Assembly: GCA_035711465.1 (NCBI GenBank)
Contig: DASTCC010000527.1
Location: forward strand, 1-8,140
Source: DASTCC01 sp035711465
GTDB taxonomy: Bacteria > Acidobacteriota > Vicinamibacteria > Vicinamibacterales > SCN-69-37
Direction: 5' to 3'
Length of the DNA stretch: 8,140 bases
Position 1 is the first letter of the stretch, and every line of letters starts with the position of its first letter. The translations under genes were made by a program, and so were the position numbers. This document shows, one piece after another, positions 1 through 6,858 of the stretch. The notes below the pieces were generated by a model. That model was not told the DNA's origin, made no database searches, and was given only the letters and a program-made list of their open reading frames with translations.

Positions 1-1371
1 GAACTCGGGTATGCGCTTGGCGGCGAGGAGCACGAGGTGCGCGCCCGTCGGCGCGCCAACCTCGGCACGGACTCGGGCGAGGTCGTCGGCGGTGAGCCGC
101 CGCGCCGCCTCGACGAGCGCATCGAGCCGCGGATTGCCGACGACCTGAAGCCGGTCCGGCGGATAGTGGCCGTCGCGCTCGAGATGGCGCCGCGCGAACT
201 CGTCGTAGAGCAGCGTGCGATCGACGATCGGGCAGCCGCGGTCGGCCGCGTTCGCGGCCGACGCCGCGATTTCGTCCGGTTCGTGCAGGTAGTTGAGCCA
301 GTGGCGCGAGATGAAGCCGTGCTGGATGCCGGCAACGGGCACGCCGCGACGCCGGGCCTCCAGCGTGAGCGCGCGCCCCCATCCACCCGCCTCGGCATAC
401 GTCACGGCCACGTCCGGACGCAGGTGATCCAGCGCCGCCGCGGCCTCGTCCATCGCGCGCGCCGACCAGGGCATCTGCAGATCGGCAATGCCGGCCAGGT
501 CGCGACTGACGAGCGGCCAGGCGTCGTAGCCGTCGACGCTTGCCGCGTCGCGGAGATCGGCGCTCGCGAGGAGCGCTTCGCGCGCCTGCCGGCGTGTGAT
601 CCAGATCTCGCGCGACGCGCGAATCGCGTCGGCGGGCGCCAGCGCTTCGATTGGCACCAGCGATGCGGGCGGCGCTTCGCGCAGATCGCCCACGCGCCGG
701 CGCCAGTCGCGGCGCTGGAAGCTCGACGTCGGCCCGACGCCGATGAGCGCGAAGTCGGGCGACTCGAGCCGCGCCGCGAGCGCCTGCAGCACCGGCCCGA
801 CGTAGGTATCGTCGTGCCTCGCTTCGCGCCAGAACGCCGAGTGGACGAATGCGGCGACGCGCGGCCGGTGCGACGCCGGCGACGCGGCCGGCACACGCCG
901 CCGCTTCAGGTAGGCGCCGGCGGTGTAGCGGGCCGGCGTCAGCCGCGCCGCGAGGGCTCGGCGCACGCGGCCCTGGCGGCCGCGCCCATCCTCGAACGTC
1001 ACGCCGTGACGCGCGCACACCGCGGCGCCGATGGTGGCGACGATATCGCCGCCGTTCTCGAGCACGACCCGGGCTGGCGTCGGCGACTCGACGAGCGCCT
1101 CGAACGCCGCGATCGACGCGTAGATGCCGTTGATGGTCCGCTGCTTGTGCAGGAACAGCTCGCCGAACCACCACATCGAATCGCCGCGATAGGTGAACCG
1201 GTCGCGGAGCGTGGCGGCGTCGACCCGCGCCAGCCGCAGGCGCTTGATCCAGACGTTGGCTCGCCGCTCGGCCGCTTCGGCCGCCTCGGGTCCGAGGACC
1301 GAGCCGAGGCGAAGCGCCGTGCTCGGGCCGCCGCGCGACACCGCGACGCGCGAGTCGACTGGGGCGATCAT
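1..1371 (-). CDS. GT-B-like surface glycan glycosyltransferase candidate (C-terminus cut by window edge)
   Basis: A reading frame on the minus strand starts at ATG 1371-1369 and stays open for 457 codons to base 1, so the C-terminus lies outside the window. The product begins MIAPVDSRVAVSRG. An N-terminal domain carries a YRGDSMWWFGELF stretch (about residues 62-74) and a Rossmann-like VVLENGGDIVATIGAAVCARHG segment. A second domain follows with VAVTYAEAGGWGRALTLEARRRGVPVAGIQHGF, where QHG is residues 350-352, and then QVVGNPRLD (GNPRLD 412-417) and HLVLLAAKRIP at the cut end. QHG after a G-x-P-V strand and a GNPR-D motif are seen in GT-B-fold enzymes of surface polysaccharide synthesis, such as the CDP-glycerol glycerophosphotransferase and capsule families. 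The donor and acceptor are unknown. No signal peptide or membrane segment is visible, so it is probably cytoplasmic or peripheral. The start has no clear Shine-Dalgarno. It is divergent from the glycan operon to its right. The frame is secure; the function is moderate. Confidence 0.7.
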   Translation of the reverse strand, partial: MIAPVDSRVAVSRGGPSTALRLGSVLGPEAAEAAERRANVWIKRLRLARVDAATLRDRFTYRGDSMWWFGELFLHKQRTINGIYASIAAFEALVESPTPARVVLENGGDIVATIGAAVCARHGVTFEDGRGRQGRVRRALAARLTPARYTAGAYLKRRRVPAASPASHRPRVAAFVHSAFWREARHDDTYVGPVLQALAARLESPDFALIGVGPTSSFQRRDWRRRVGDLREAPPASLVPIEALAPADAIRASREIWITRRQAREALLASADLRDAASVDGYDAWPLVSRDLAGIADLQMPWSARAMDEAAAALDHLRPDVAVTYAEAGGWGRALTLEARRRGVPVAGIQHGFISRHWLNYLHEPDEIAASAANAADRGCPIVDRTLLYDEFARRHLERDGHYPPDRLQVVGNPRLDALVEAARRLTADDLARVRAEVGAPTGAHLVLLAAKRIPEF

Positions 1372-1417
1372 CGTCCAGATTCTAGTCGGACCGCCGACGT
1401 GTTACTTTTTCAGTGGC
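1372..1417. promoter_or_regulatory. Short divergent intergenic region with a possible minus-strand -10 box
   Basis: Only 46 bp separate the two divergent start codons, and this is the most AT-rich short stretch in the window (GTTACTTTTT on the plus strand at 1401-1410). Read on the minus strand, TAGAAT (1384-1379) matches five of six bases of the sigma-70 -10 consensus. A GTAACA (four of six to TTGACA) lies 15 bp upstream, which is short spacing. Transcription from this -10 would start almost at the ATG at 1371, giving a nearly leaderless mRNA. No convincing plus-strand promoter or Shine-Dalgarno was found for the GT2 gene. Its promoter may lie inside the divergent gene. Confidence 0.3.
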
Positions 1418-2188
1418 ATGCCCGCGTCCCCAGACCCCGCCGCGCCGGGGCTCAGCATCTTCTTCCCCGCCTACAACGACGGCGGCACCATCGCCAGCCT
1501 GGTGCTCACCGCCCGGCAGGCGGCGATGCAGCTGACGCCTGACTTCGAAGTGCTGATCATCAACGACGGCAGCAGCGATCACACGCCCGAGATCGCCGAC
1601 GAGCTGGCGCGTCAGTATCCGGAGGTCCGGGTCGTCCACCATCAGAAGAACCGCGGCTACGGCGGCGCGCTCCGAAGCGGGTTCGCCAACGCGAAGAAGG
1701 AGTACATCTTCTACACCGACGGCGACGCGCAGTACGACCCGGCGGAGATGGCCGTGCTCTGGTCGCGCCTGGGCCCGGGCGTCGATCTCGTCAACGGCTA
1801 CAAGATCAGCCGCTCCGACCCGATGCACCGGATCATCATCGGCCGCATCTACCATCACACCGTCAAGCTGCTCTTCGGGCTCAAGGTCCGCGACGTCGAC
1901 TGCGATTTCCGTCTGATGCGGCGCGCCGTCTTCGATCGCGTGCACCTCGAGCACAACAGCGGCGTCATCTGTCTCGAGATGATGAAGAAGATCACCGATG
2001 CCGGCTTCGGCATCGTCGAGATGCCGGTGCACCATTTCCATCGCGCCTACGGCCGGTCGCAGTTCTTCAACTTCCGCCGTCTGGCCAGGACCGCGGTCGA
2101 CGTCGCCGCGCTCTGGGTGAATCTGGTCGTCCTCCGCCGGCACAAGCGCGTGCCCGCCGCGAAGCCGCTCGGTCAAGATCGTTCATGA
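1418..2188 (+). CDS. Family 2 glycosyltransferase, polyprenyl-phosphate sugar synthase type (DPM1/ArnC-like)
   Basis: The 256-residue product is a GT-A-fold enzyme of glycosyltransferase family 2. It opens with LSIFFPAYNDGGTI (residues 12-25), then LIINDGSSD (46-54), where D50 should contact the nucleotide. KNRGYGGALRSGF (77-89) is typical of dolichyl/undecaprenyl-phosphate sugar synthases, and YTDGDAQYDP (99-108) carries the metal-binding D101-G-D103. Later DVDCDFRLMRR and HFHRAYGRSQFF match the acceptor-side motifs of that group. The expected reaction is transfer of a sugar from a nucleotide donor to a polyprenyl phosphate at the inner face of the membrane. There is no multi-pass membrane domain as in GtrB or ArnC; one weak hydrophobic stretch near residue 230 (VDVAALWVNLVVL) may attach it to the membrane. 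The frame extends upstream to 1193, but that part overlaps the divergent gene and reads as Arg/Ser-rich non-coding sequence, so the start is set at 1418. The stop overlaps the next start in ATGA. The sugar is not predictable. Confidence 0.88.
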   Translation: MPASPDPAAPGLSIFFPAYNDGGTIASLVLTARQAAMQLTPDFEVLIINDGSSDHTPEIADELARQYPEVRVVHHQKNRGYGGALRSGFANAKKEYIFYTDGDAQYDPAEMAVLWSRLGPGVDLVNGYKISRSDPMHRIIIGRIYHHTVKLLFGLKVRDVDCDFRLMRRAVFDRVHLEHNSGVICLEMMKKITDAGFGIVEMPVHHFHRAYGRSQFFNFRRLARTAVDVAALWVNLVVLRRHKRVPAAKPLGQDRS

Positions 2189-3210
2189 CCGACGCGTACC
2201 TGGAGTTCTACCGCGGCCGGCGCGTGCTCATCACCGGCGGCGTCGGCTTCATCGGATCGAATCTCGCCCGCCGCCTCGTCGAGCTCGGCGCCAACGTGCT
2301 GCTCGTCGATTCGCTGCTGCCCGAGTACGGCGGCAACCTTTTCAACATCGACGGCATCGAGGATCGCGTTCGGGTCAACATCGCCGACGTCCGGCAGGGC
2401 ACGACGATGGCCTACCTGGTGCGCGACCGCGAGGTGATCTTCAATCTCGCCGGCCAGGTCAGCCACATCGACTCGATGCACGACCCGCATACCGATCTCG
2501 AGATCAACTGCCGCAGCCAGCTGACGATTCTCGAGGCCTGCCGGCAGTCCAACCCGGGCACCAAAGTCGTGTTCGCCGGCACGCGCCAGATCTACGGCAA
2601 GCCCGATCGCCTGCCGGTCGACGAAACCCACCTCGTCCGGCCGACCGACATCAACGGCATCAACAAGGCCGCCGGCGAGAACTATCACCTCGTCTACAAC
2701 AACGTCTTCGGCGTCCGCGGCTGCTCGCTGCGGCTGACCAACGTCTACGGGCCGCGCCAGCTCATCCGCCACAACCGCCAGGGCTTCATCGGCTGGTTCA
2801 TCCGGCTCGCGCTCGAGGGCCGGGAGATCCAGATCTACGGCGACGGATCGCAGCGGCGGGATTTCGTCTTCGTCGACGACGTCACCGACGCCTTCCTGCG
2901 CGCCGGCGCCACCGACGCCGTCAACGGCGATGTCTTCAACGTCGGCGGCAGCGAACACTTCTCGCATCGCGAGCTGGTGACGATGCTGATCGAGGCCGCC
3001 GGACGTGGATCGGTGCGCTTCGTCGAGTGGCCCGAAGAGAAGCGCCGCATCGACATCGGATCGTTCTACTCCGACTCGTCGAAGTTCGAGCGCGTGACCG
3101 GCTGGTCGCCGCGCGTGCCGCTCCGCGAGGGGATGCGCCGAACCCTCGAGTTCTACCGTCAGCACTTCAACCGCTACGTCGACGACGCCTCGGAACGCAG
3201 CCTGCCATGA
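2185..3210 (+). CDS. NAD-dependent sugar-nucleotide epimerase/dehydratase (extended SDR) lacking the catalytic Tyr
   Basis: This 341-residue extended short-chain dehydrogenase is full length for sugar-nucleotide epimerases and dehydratases. The cofactor site is VLITGGVGFIGSNL (residues 14-27) with the G18-x-x-G21-x-x-G24 pattern, followed by D42 at the end of strand 2 (VLLVDS), which favours NAD(H). FAGTRQIYGKP (about 130-140) supplies the Ser/Thr position as T133. The usual Y-x-x-x-K is instead N157-G-I-N-K161 within PTDINGINKAAGENYHLVY. LRLTNVYGPRQL and YGDGSQRRDFVFVDDV (218-232) are the nucleotide-sugar-binding segments of this family. Related proteins with an NGxNK motif exist, as I recall, so the change is probably a subfamily trait and not damage. 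The expected role is modification of a nucleotide sugar that the adjacent aminotransferase then aminates. The gene overlaps both neighbours by ATGA, and its start has no Shine-Dalgarno, which fits coupled translation. The exact reaction (epimerisation, 4,6-dehydration or decarboxylation) is not resolved. Confidence 0.88.
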   Translation: MTDAYLEFYRGRRVLITGGVGFIGSNLARRLVELGANVLLVDSLLPEYGGNLFNIDGIEDRVRVNIADVRQGTTMAYLVRDREVIFNLAGQVSHIDSMHDPHTDLEINCRSQLTILEACRQSNPGTKVVFAGTRQIYGKPDRLPVDETHLVRPTDINGINKAAGENYHLVYNNVFGVRGCSLRLTNVYGPRQLIRHNRQGFIGWFIRLALEGREIQIYGDGSQRRDFVFVDDVTDAFLRAGATDAVNGDVFNVGGSEHFSHRELVTMLIEAAGRGSVRFVEWPEEKRRIDIGSFYSDSSKFERVTGWSPRVPLREGMRRTLEFYRQHFNRYVDDASERSLP

Positions 3211-4319
3211 CGATGAAGATTCCGTTCATGTCCCTGGTGCCGGGTCCGGACGCCGCGATCGTGCGCGCGGCGATCGATCGCGTCATCGCCCGCGGCTGGT
3301 TCATCCTCGGCCCCGAGCTCGAGGGCTTCGAATCAGAATTCGCGGCCGCGTCGGGCGCGCCCCACGCCGTCGGCGTCGGCAACGGCACCGACGCGATCGC
3401 GCTGGCGCTGCGGGCCATGGGCATCGGCCCGGGCGACGAGGTCATCACCTCGCCGCTGTCGGCGGCCTTCTCCGCGCTCGGCATCATGATGGCCGGCGCG
3501 ACGCCCGTGTTCGCCGACATCGACCCGGATCGACTGACGATCGATCCGCAGGCGGCGGCGGCCGCGGTGACGCCGAAGACGGCGGCGATCATGCCGGTGC
3601 ACCTGTACGGGCAGCCGGCGGACATGCCGGCGATCGCCGGCGTCGCCGCGCGTCACAACCTCGCCGTCGTCGAGGACGCCTGTCAGGCGCATCTGGCGAC
3701 GTCGGCGGGACGGCCGGTCGGCAGTTATGGCGCCTGTGCCGCCTTCAGCTTCTACCCGACCAAGAATCTCGGCGCGCTCGGCGACGGCGGCGCGATCACG
3801 ACGCAGGACGCCGCGCTCGCGGACCGTCTGAAGCGGCTGCGCAATGGGGGCCAGACCGGCAAGTACGTGCACGCCGAGTTCGGCGTCAACAGCCGGCTCG
3901 ACGAGATCCAGGCCGCGATCCTGCGCGCGCGGCTGACGCTCCTCCCCGACTGGACGAGGGCGCGCCGCGCGCGTGCCGCCGAATACCGGCACGCGCTTGC
4001 GGCGGCGCCGGTGACCGTGCCGCCCGAATGCGATCCGGGGCACGTCTATCACCTCTTTCCGGTGCTGACGTCCGATCGCGACGCGTTCATGGCGCACCTG
4101 GCCGCCGCCGGCATCGGCACGCTCGTGCACTACCCGATCGCGCTGCCCCGCCAGGCGGCGCTGGCGCCGCTCGCGCCGCGTCAGTGTCCGGCCGCCGACC
4201 GCGTCGCCGCCGAGGTCGTCTCGCTGCCGCTCCATCCCGAGCTCACCGCCGCCGAGGTCGCGGCGATCGCGGCGGCGGTGCGGGCATGGCGTCCGTCGCC
4301 ATCCGGAGTAACCTCGTAG
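3207..4319 (+). CDS. DegT/DnrJ/EryC1/StrS family sugar aminotransferase
   Basis: The 370-residue product has the normal length for PLP-dependent nucleotide-sugar aminotransferases of fold type I. Visible landmarks are the PLP-phosphate loop GNGTDAIALAL (N59-G60-T61-D62), PVHLYGQPADM (from about residue 130), VVEDACQAH with D157 pairing with the pyridine nitrogen, and SFYPTKNLGALGDGG with K186 as the Schiff-base lysine. GVNSRLDEIQAA (N228-S229-R230) is the family's substrate- and dimer-side motif, and LVHYPIALPRQAAL lies near the C-terminus. It should transfer an amino group, usually from glutamate, to a keto group on a nucleotide-linked sugar. All key residues are present, so it should be active. 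ATG 3207 is chosen because it forms the ATGA overlap with the preceding stop; a second in-frame ATG at 3213 is possible, and the frame's 60-codon upstream extension is only the shadow of the epimerase gene. No 3,4-ketoisomerase (FdtA/QdtA type) or N-acetyltransferase is next to it, so the amino position (C3, C4 or other) is unknown. Confidence 0.92.
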   Translation: MTMKIPFMSLVPGPDAAIVRAAIDRVIARGWFILGPELEGFESEFAAASGAPHAVGVGNGTDAIALALRAMGIGPGDEVITSPLSAAFSALGIMMAGATPVFADIDPDRLTIDPQAAAAAVTPKTAAIMPVHLYGQPADMPAIAGVAARHNLAVVEDACQAHLATSAGRPVGSYGACAAFSFYPTKNLGALGDGGAITTQDAALADRLKRLRNGGQTGKYVHAEFGVNSRLDEIQAAILRARLTLLPDWTRARRARAAEYRHALAAAPVTVPPECDPGHVYHLFPVLTSDRDAFMAHLAAAGIGTLVHYPIALPRQAALAPLAPRQCPAADRVAAEVVSLPLHPELTAAEVAAIAAAVRAWRPSPSGVTS

Positions 4320-4326
4320 CGTCCTG

Positions 4327-6858
4327 ATGGTTCGCTTCGTGCTGTCGGCGCTGCTCGTCGGATATCTGCCGGGCGCGCTCCTCTTTCGCCTGCCGGTTGC
4401 CCATCGCGATGGCCGCGCCGCGCTCGACGCCGACGAGCGCGTGTTCTGGCATGTGATCGTCAGCGTCGCCTGGTCGGTCGCGGTGGTGCTCGCGCTGGCC
4501 AGCGCCGGCGCCTACCGGTTCGAGCGGCTGCTCGCGATCAACGGCGCGATCGCGGTCCTGATGGTCCTGATCTGGCGTTGGCGTCTGCGCTACGCCGCCG
4601 GATCGGCGCGAGCGATTACCGCGTCGACGCTGCTGCCGATCGCGGTGTGCATGCTCGGCGCGTGGCTGTTCTTTCCGCCCTCCGAGTACGTGATGGGCGG
4701 CAAGGATCCCGGCACCTACATGAACGAGGGGATCCAGATCGCGCAGCGCGGCACGTTGTGGATCCGCGATCCGATGGTCGCGGACATTCCCGAGCCGCTC
4801 AGCATCCTCTTCTACCCGCCGCACTACAGCCCGTACTACTTCAGCAACCGCTTCATGGGCTTCTTCGTGATGGATCGTGCGTCGGGAGAAGTCGTCGGTC
4901 AGTTTCCGCACCTGCTGCCGGCGTCGATTGCGATCGGCTACGGCTTGAACGGACTCAGCGGCGCGCGCCAGACGATGCCGATCTGGGCCCTGCTCGGCCT
5001 GGCGGCGATCTACTTCCTGGCGGCGCGCCTGGTCGGGCGGGCGGGCGCCGCCGCGGCCGCGGCGCTCGTCGCCGTCAACGTCATCGACGTCTGGTTCGCG
5101 CGCCAGCCCAACAGCGAGCACGTGATGCAGGCGCTGCTGTTCGCGGGCACGCTGGCCTTCGCGCACGCGGCCGCGGGCCAGCAGCGCTTCTTCGGGACGC
5201 TGGCCGGCGTGCTCATCGGCCTGCAGATGTTCCTGCGCTACGAGATCGTGCTGGTGATCGGCGCGCTCGCCGCCGCCTGGGCGTGTCTCGGCGTCGATCG
5301 CCGACGCGTCGGCTGGGGCTTCTGGCTGACGCTCGTGCCCCTCGTGTCGCTTGGTCTGATCTACCTCTCCGGCCCGATGCGCGCCTACGGCGCCTATCCG
5401 CTCGGCTTCACCCGCGATCGGGGCGGGTGGACCCTGGTCGCGATCGCGGTCGTCGGCGTCATCGGCGCGCGCGTGGTGGCGAGCCGCACGACGATCGCGC
5501 CGCGGGTCCGGCGCTGGCTGCCGCGCGCGCTCGCGGTGCTGCTCGTCGCGCTGGCCGCTTACGCGTGGTTCCTGCGGCAGCCGGGCGGCGGCACGACCGA
5601 CTTCGACGCCGATTCGCTGCGCGTCTTCGCGTGGTACGTGACGCCATGGGGCGTCTGGGCCGGCGTCATCGGCCTCGCGATCCTGATCTGGCGGCGATTC
5701 TGGATCGACCCCGCATTCGTGCTCGTGTCGGCGGCCTGCGGCGGCTTCTTCTTCTACAAGACGCGCATCTCTCCCGAGCATTTCTTCTCGATGCGGCGCT
5801 TTCTCGCCGCCGCGCTGCCGGCGGTGATGATCGGTGTCGTCGCCCTTGCGGCGGCGCTGGCGGCGGCGACTTTCAACGGGCGTCGTCGGGGCGCCGCCAC
5901 TTCTGACACCGTCGATCGCACGCCGGCCTGGCGCTCGATCGCCGCTGGCGCGCTGACCGTGGCGCTGGTCGCGCCGCTGGCAGGCGCCTTCTGGCATGCC
6001 GCGACACCGGTGCGCTCCCACATCGAGCAGGCGGGATTGATCCCGCGGCTCGAGGCGCTCGCGGCGGAGTTCACGCCCAACGACTTCGTCATCGTCGAAT
6101 CGCGCAACGCCTCGGACACGCACGTGCTCGCGCTGCCGCTGGCGTACATCTACGACCGATCGGTGGCGGTGCTCGCCAACCCGCGGCCCGACAAGCAGCG
6201 GGTCGAGCTGCTCCTCGACTGGGCGTCGCGACGGTTCGATCGCGTGTTCTTCCTCGGCGGCGGCGGCACCGATCTGCTCTCGCGCCGGATCGCCGCGACC
6301 CCGGTCAAGAGCTGGCAGTTCTCGGTGCCCGAGTACGACACGCCGATGAACGCCTACCCGCGCGGCGTGACGATGAAGGAGTTCGACTTCGGGCTGTACC
6401 GCCTCTCGCGGACAGCCGAGCAGGCCGACGCGCCGATGGATCTCACGCTCGGCACGCTCGACGAGCTCAACGTCGTCCGCTTCCACTCGAAGGAACGGCA
6501 GCCCGACGGCCGGACGTTCCGGTGGACCCGCGACGTGTCCTACGTGATCCTGACCGGCGCTGGCGCCAGCACGTCCGAAGTCACGATCTGGATGAGCAAC
6601 GGCGGGCGTCCCGCGGCGGCGCCGCCGGCTGATGTCGAAGTCGCGCTCGAAGATCGCGTGCTCGGCACGGTGCGCGTCGACGGCGAGATGCGGCCGTACC
6701 GATTCGCGATCGCGCCCGGCCTCGCCGCATCGGTGTCGGACGGCCTCGACCCGGTGCGCCTGCGGCTGCGGACGCCGACGTGGCAGCCGTCGGCGATCCT
6801 CGGAGGGCCCGACGGCCGCGACCTCGGCGTGATCGTCACACGCGTGCAGACCCGATGA
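4327..6858 (+). CDS. Large GT-C-like polytopic membrane glycosyltransferase with soluble C-terminal extension
   Basis: The 843-residue protein starts with several hydrophobic helices (about 5-22, 40-60, 70-87, 97-118). A loop with GGKDPGTYMNEGIQIAQRG follows, where D127-P-G-T-Y131 fits the catalytic-Asp loop of GT-C enzymes that use polyprenyl-phosphate sugars. About ten more hydrophobic segments follow up to about residue 556, including RISPEHFFSMRRFLAAALPA, an Arg-rich loop before a helix. From about 565 it becomes soluble: first an alpha/beta-looking part (LIPRLEALAAEFTPNDFVIVES... RVFFLGGGGTDLLS), then a strand-rich region (about 710-843) with YVILTGAG, VTIWMSNGGRP and DVEVALEDRVLGTV. The expected role is sugar transfer on the extracytoplasmic side of the inner membrane. 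It starts 7 bp after the aminotransferase stop, and GGAG at 4305-4308 is too far upstream to be a normal Shine-Dalgarno. Its stop overlaps the next start in ATGA. GT-C assignment rests on topology and motifs; a non-catalytic membrane protein remains possible. No clear named homologue. Confidence 0.75.
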   Translation: MVRFVLSALLVGYLPGALLFRLPVAHRDGRAALDADERVFWHVIVSVAWSVAVVLALASAGAYRFERLLAINGAIAVLMVLIWRWRLRYAAGSARAITASTLLPIAVCMLGAWLFFPPSEYVMGGKDPGTYMNEGIQIAQRGTLWIRDPMVADIPEPLSILFYPPHYSPYYFSNRFMGFFVMDRASGEVVGQFPHLLPASIAIGYGLNGLSGARQTMPIWALLGLAAIYFLAARLVGRAGAAAAAALVAVNVIDVWFARQPNSEHVMQALLFAGTLAFAHAAAGQQRFFGTLAGVLIGLQMFLRYEIVLVIGALAAAWACLGVDRRRVGWGFWLTLVPLVSLGLIYLSGPMRAYGAYPLGFTRDRGGWTLVAIAVVGVIGARVVASRTTIAPRVRRWLPRALAVLLVALAAYAWFLRQPGGGTTDFDADSLRVFAWYVTPWGVWAGVIGLAILIWRRFWIDPAFVLVSAACGGFFFYKTRISPEHFFSMRRFLAAALPAVMIGVVALAAALAAATFNGRRRGAATSDTVDRTPAWRSIAAGALTVALVAPLAGAFWHAATPVRSHIEQAGLIPRLEALAAEFTPNDFVIVESRNASDTHVLALPLAYIYDRSVAVLANPRPDKQRVELLLDWASRRFDRVFFLGGGGTDLLSRRIAATPVKSWQFSVPEYDTPMNAYPRGVTMKEFDFGLYRLSRTAEQADAPMDLTLGTLDELNVVRFHSKERQPDGRTFRWTRDVSYVILTGAGASTSEVTIWMSNGGRPAAAPPADVEVALEDRVLGTVRVDGEMRPYRFAIAPGLAASVSDGLDPVRLRLRTPTWQPSAILGGPDGRDLGVIVTRVQTR

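Noticed and set aside
1193..1417. N-terminal extension of the GT2 frame
   Set aside because: It overlaps the divergent gene and reads as low-complexity Arg/Ser/Ala. The family's N-terminal motif begins 12 residues after the ATG at 1418.
37..1542. 501-codon open frame on the plus strand
   Set aside because: It is Arg/Ala-rich and motif-free, and it runs antisense to a minus-strand frame with coherent GT-B-like motifs. It also overlaps the start of the GT2 gene out of frame. This is a GC-bias shadow.
2173..3165. 330-codon open frame on the minus strand
   Set aside because: It is antisense to the epimerase gene, with a repetitive Val/Asp/Glu/Ala composition from reversed codons and no recognisable fold.
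3027..3206. 60-codon N-terminal extension of the aminotransferase frame
   Set aside because: It lies wholly within the epimerase gene and is Arg-rich. The family start (KIPFMSL) follows the ATGA overlap directly.
4578..5906. 442-codon open frame on the plus strand inside the large membrane protein gene
   Set aside because: It is the +1-shifted shadow, an Arg/Ala/Gly-rich product without membrane segments, whereas the chosen frame has clear helices and motifs.
4243..6486. 747-codon open frame on the minus strand
   Set aside because: Its Arg/Asp/His/Glu-rich composition has no domain, and it lies opposite the well-formed membrane protein gene. Long antisense frames are expected at this third-position GC.
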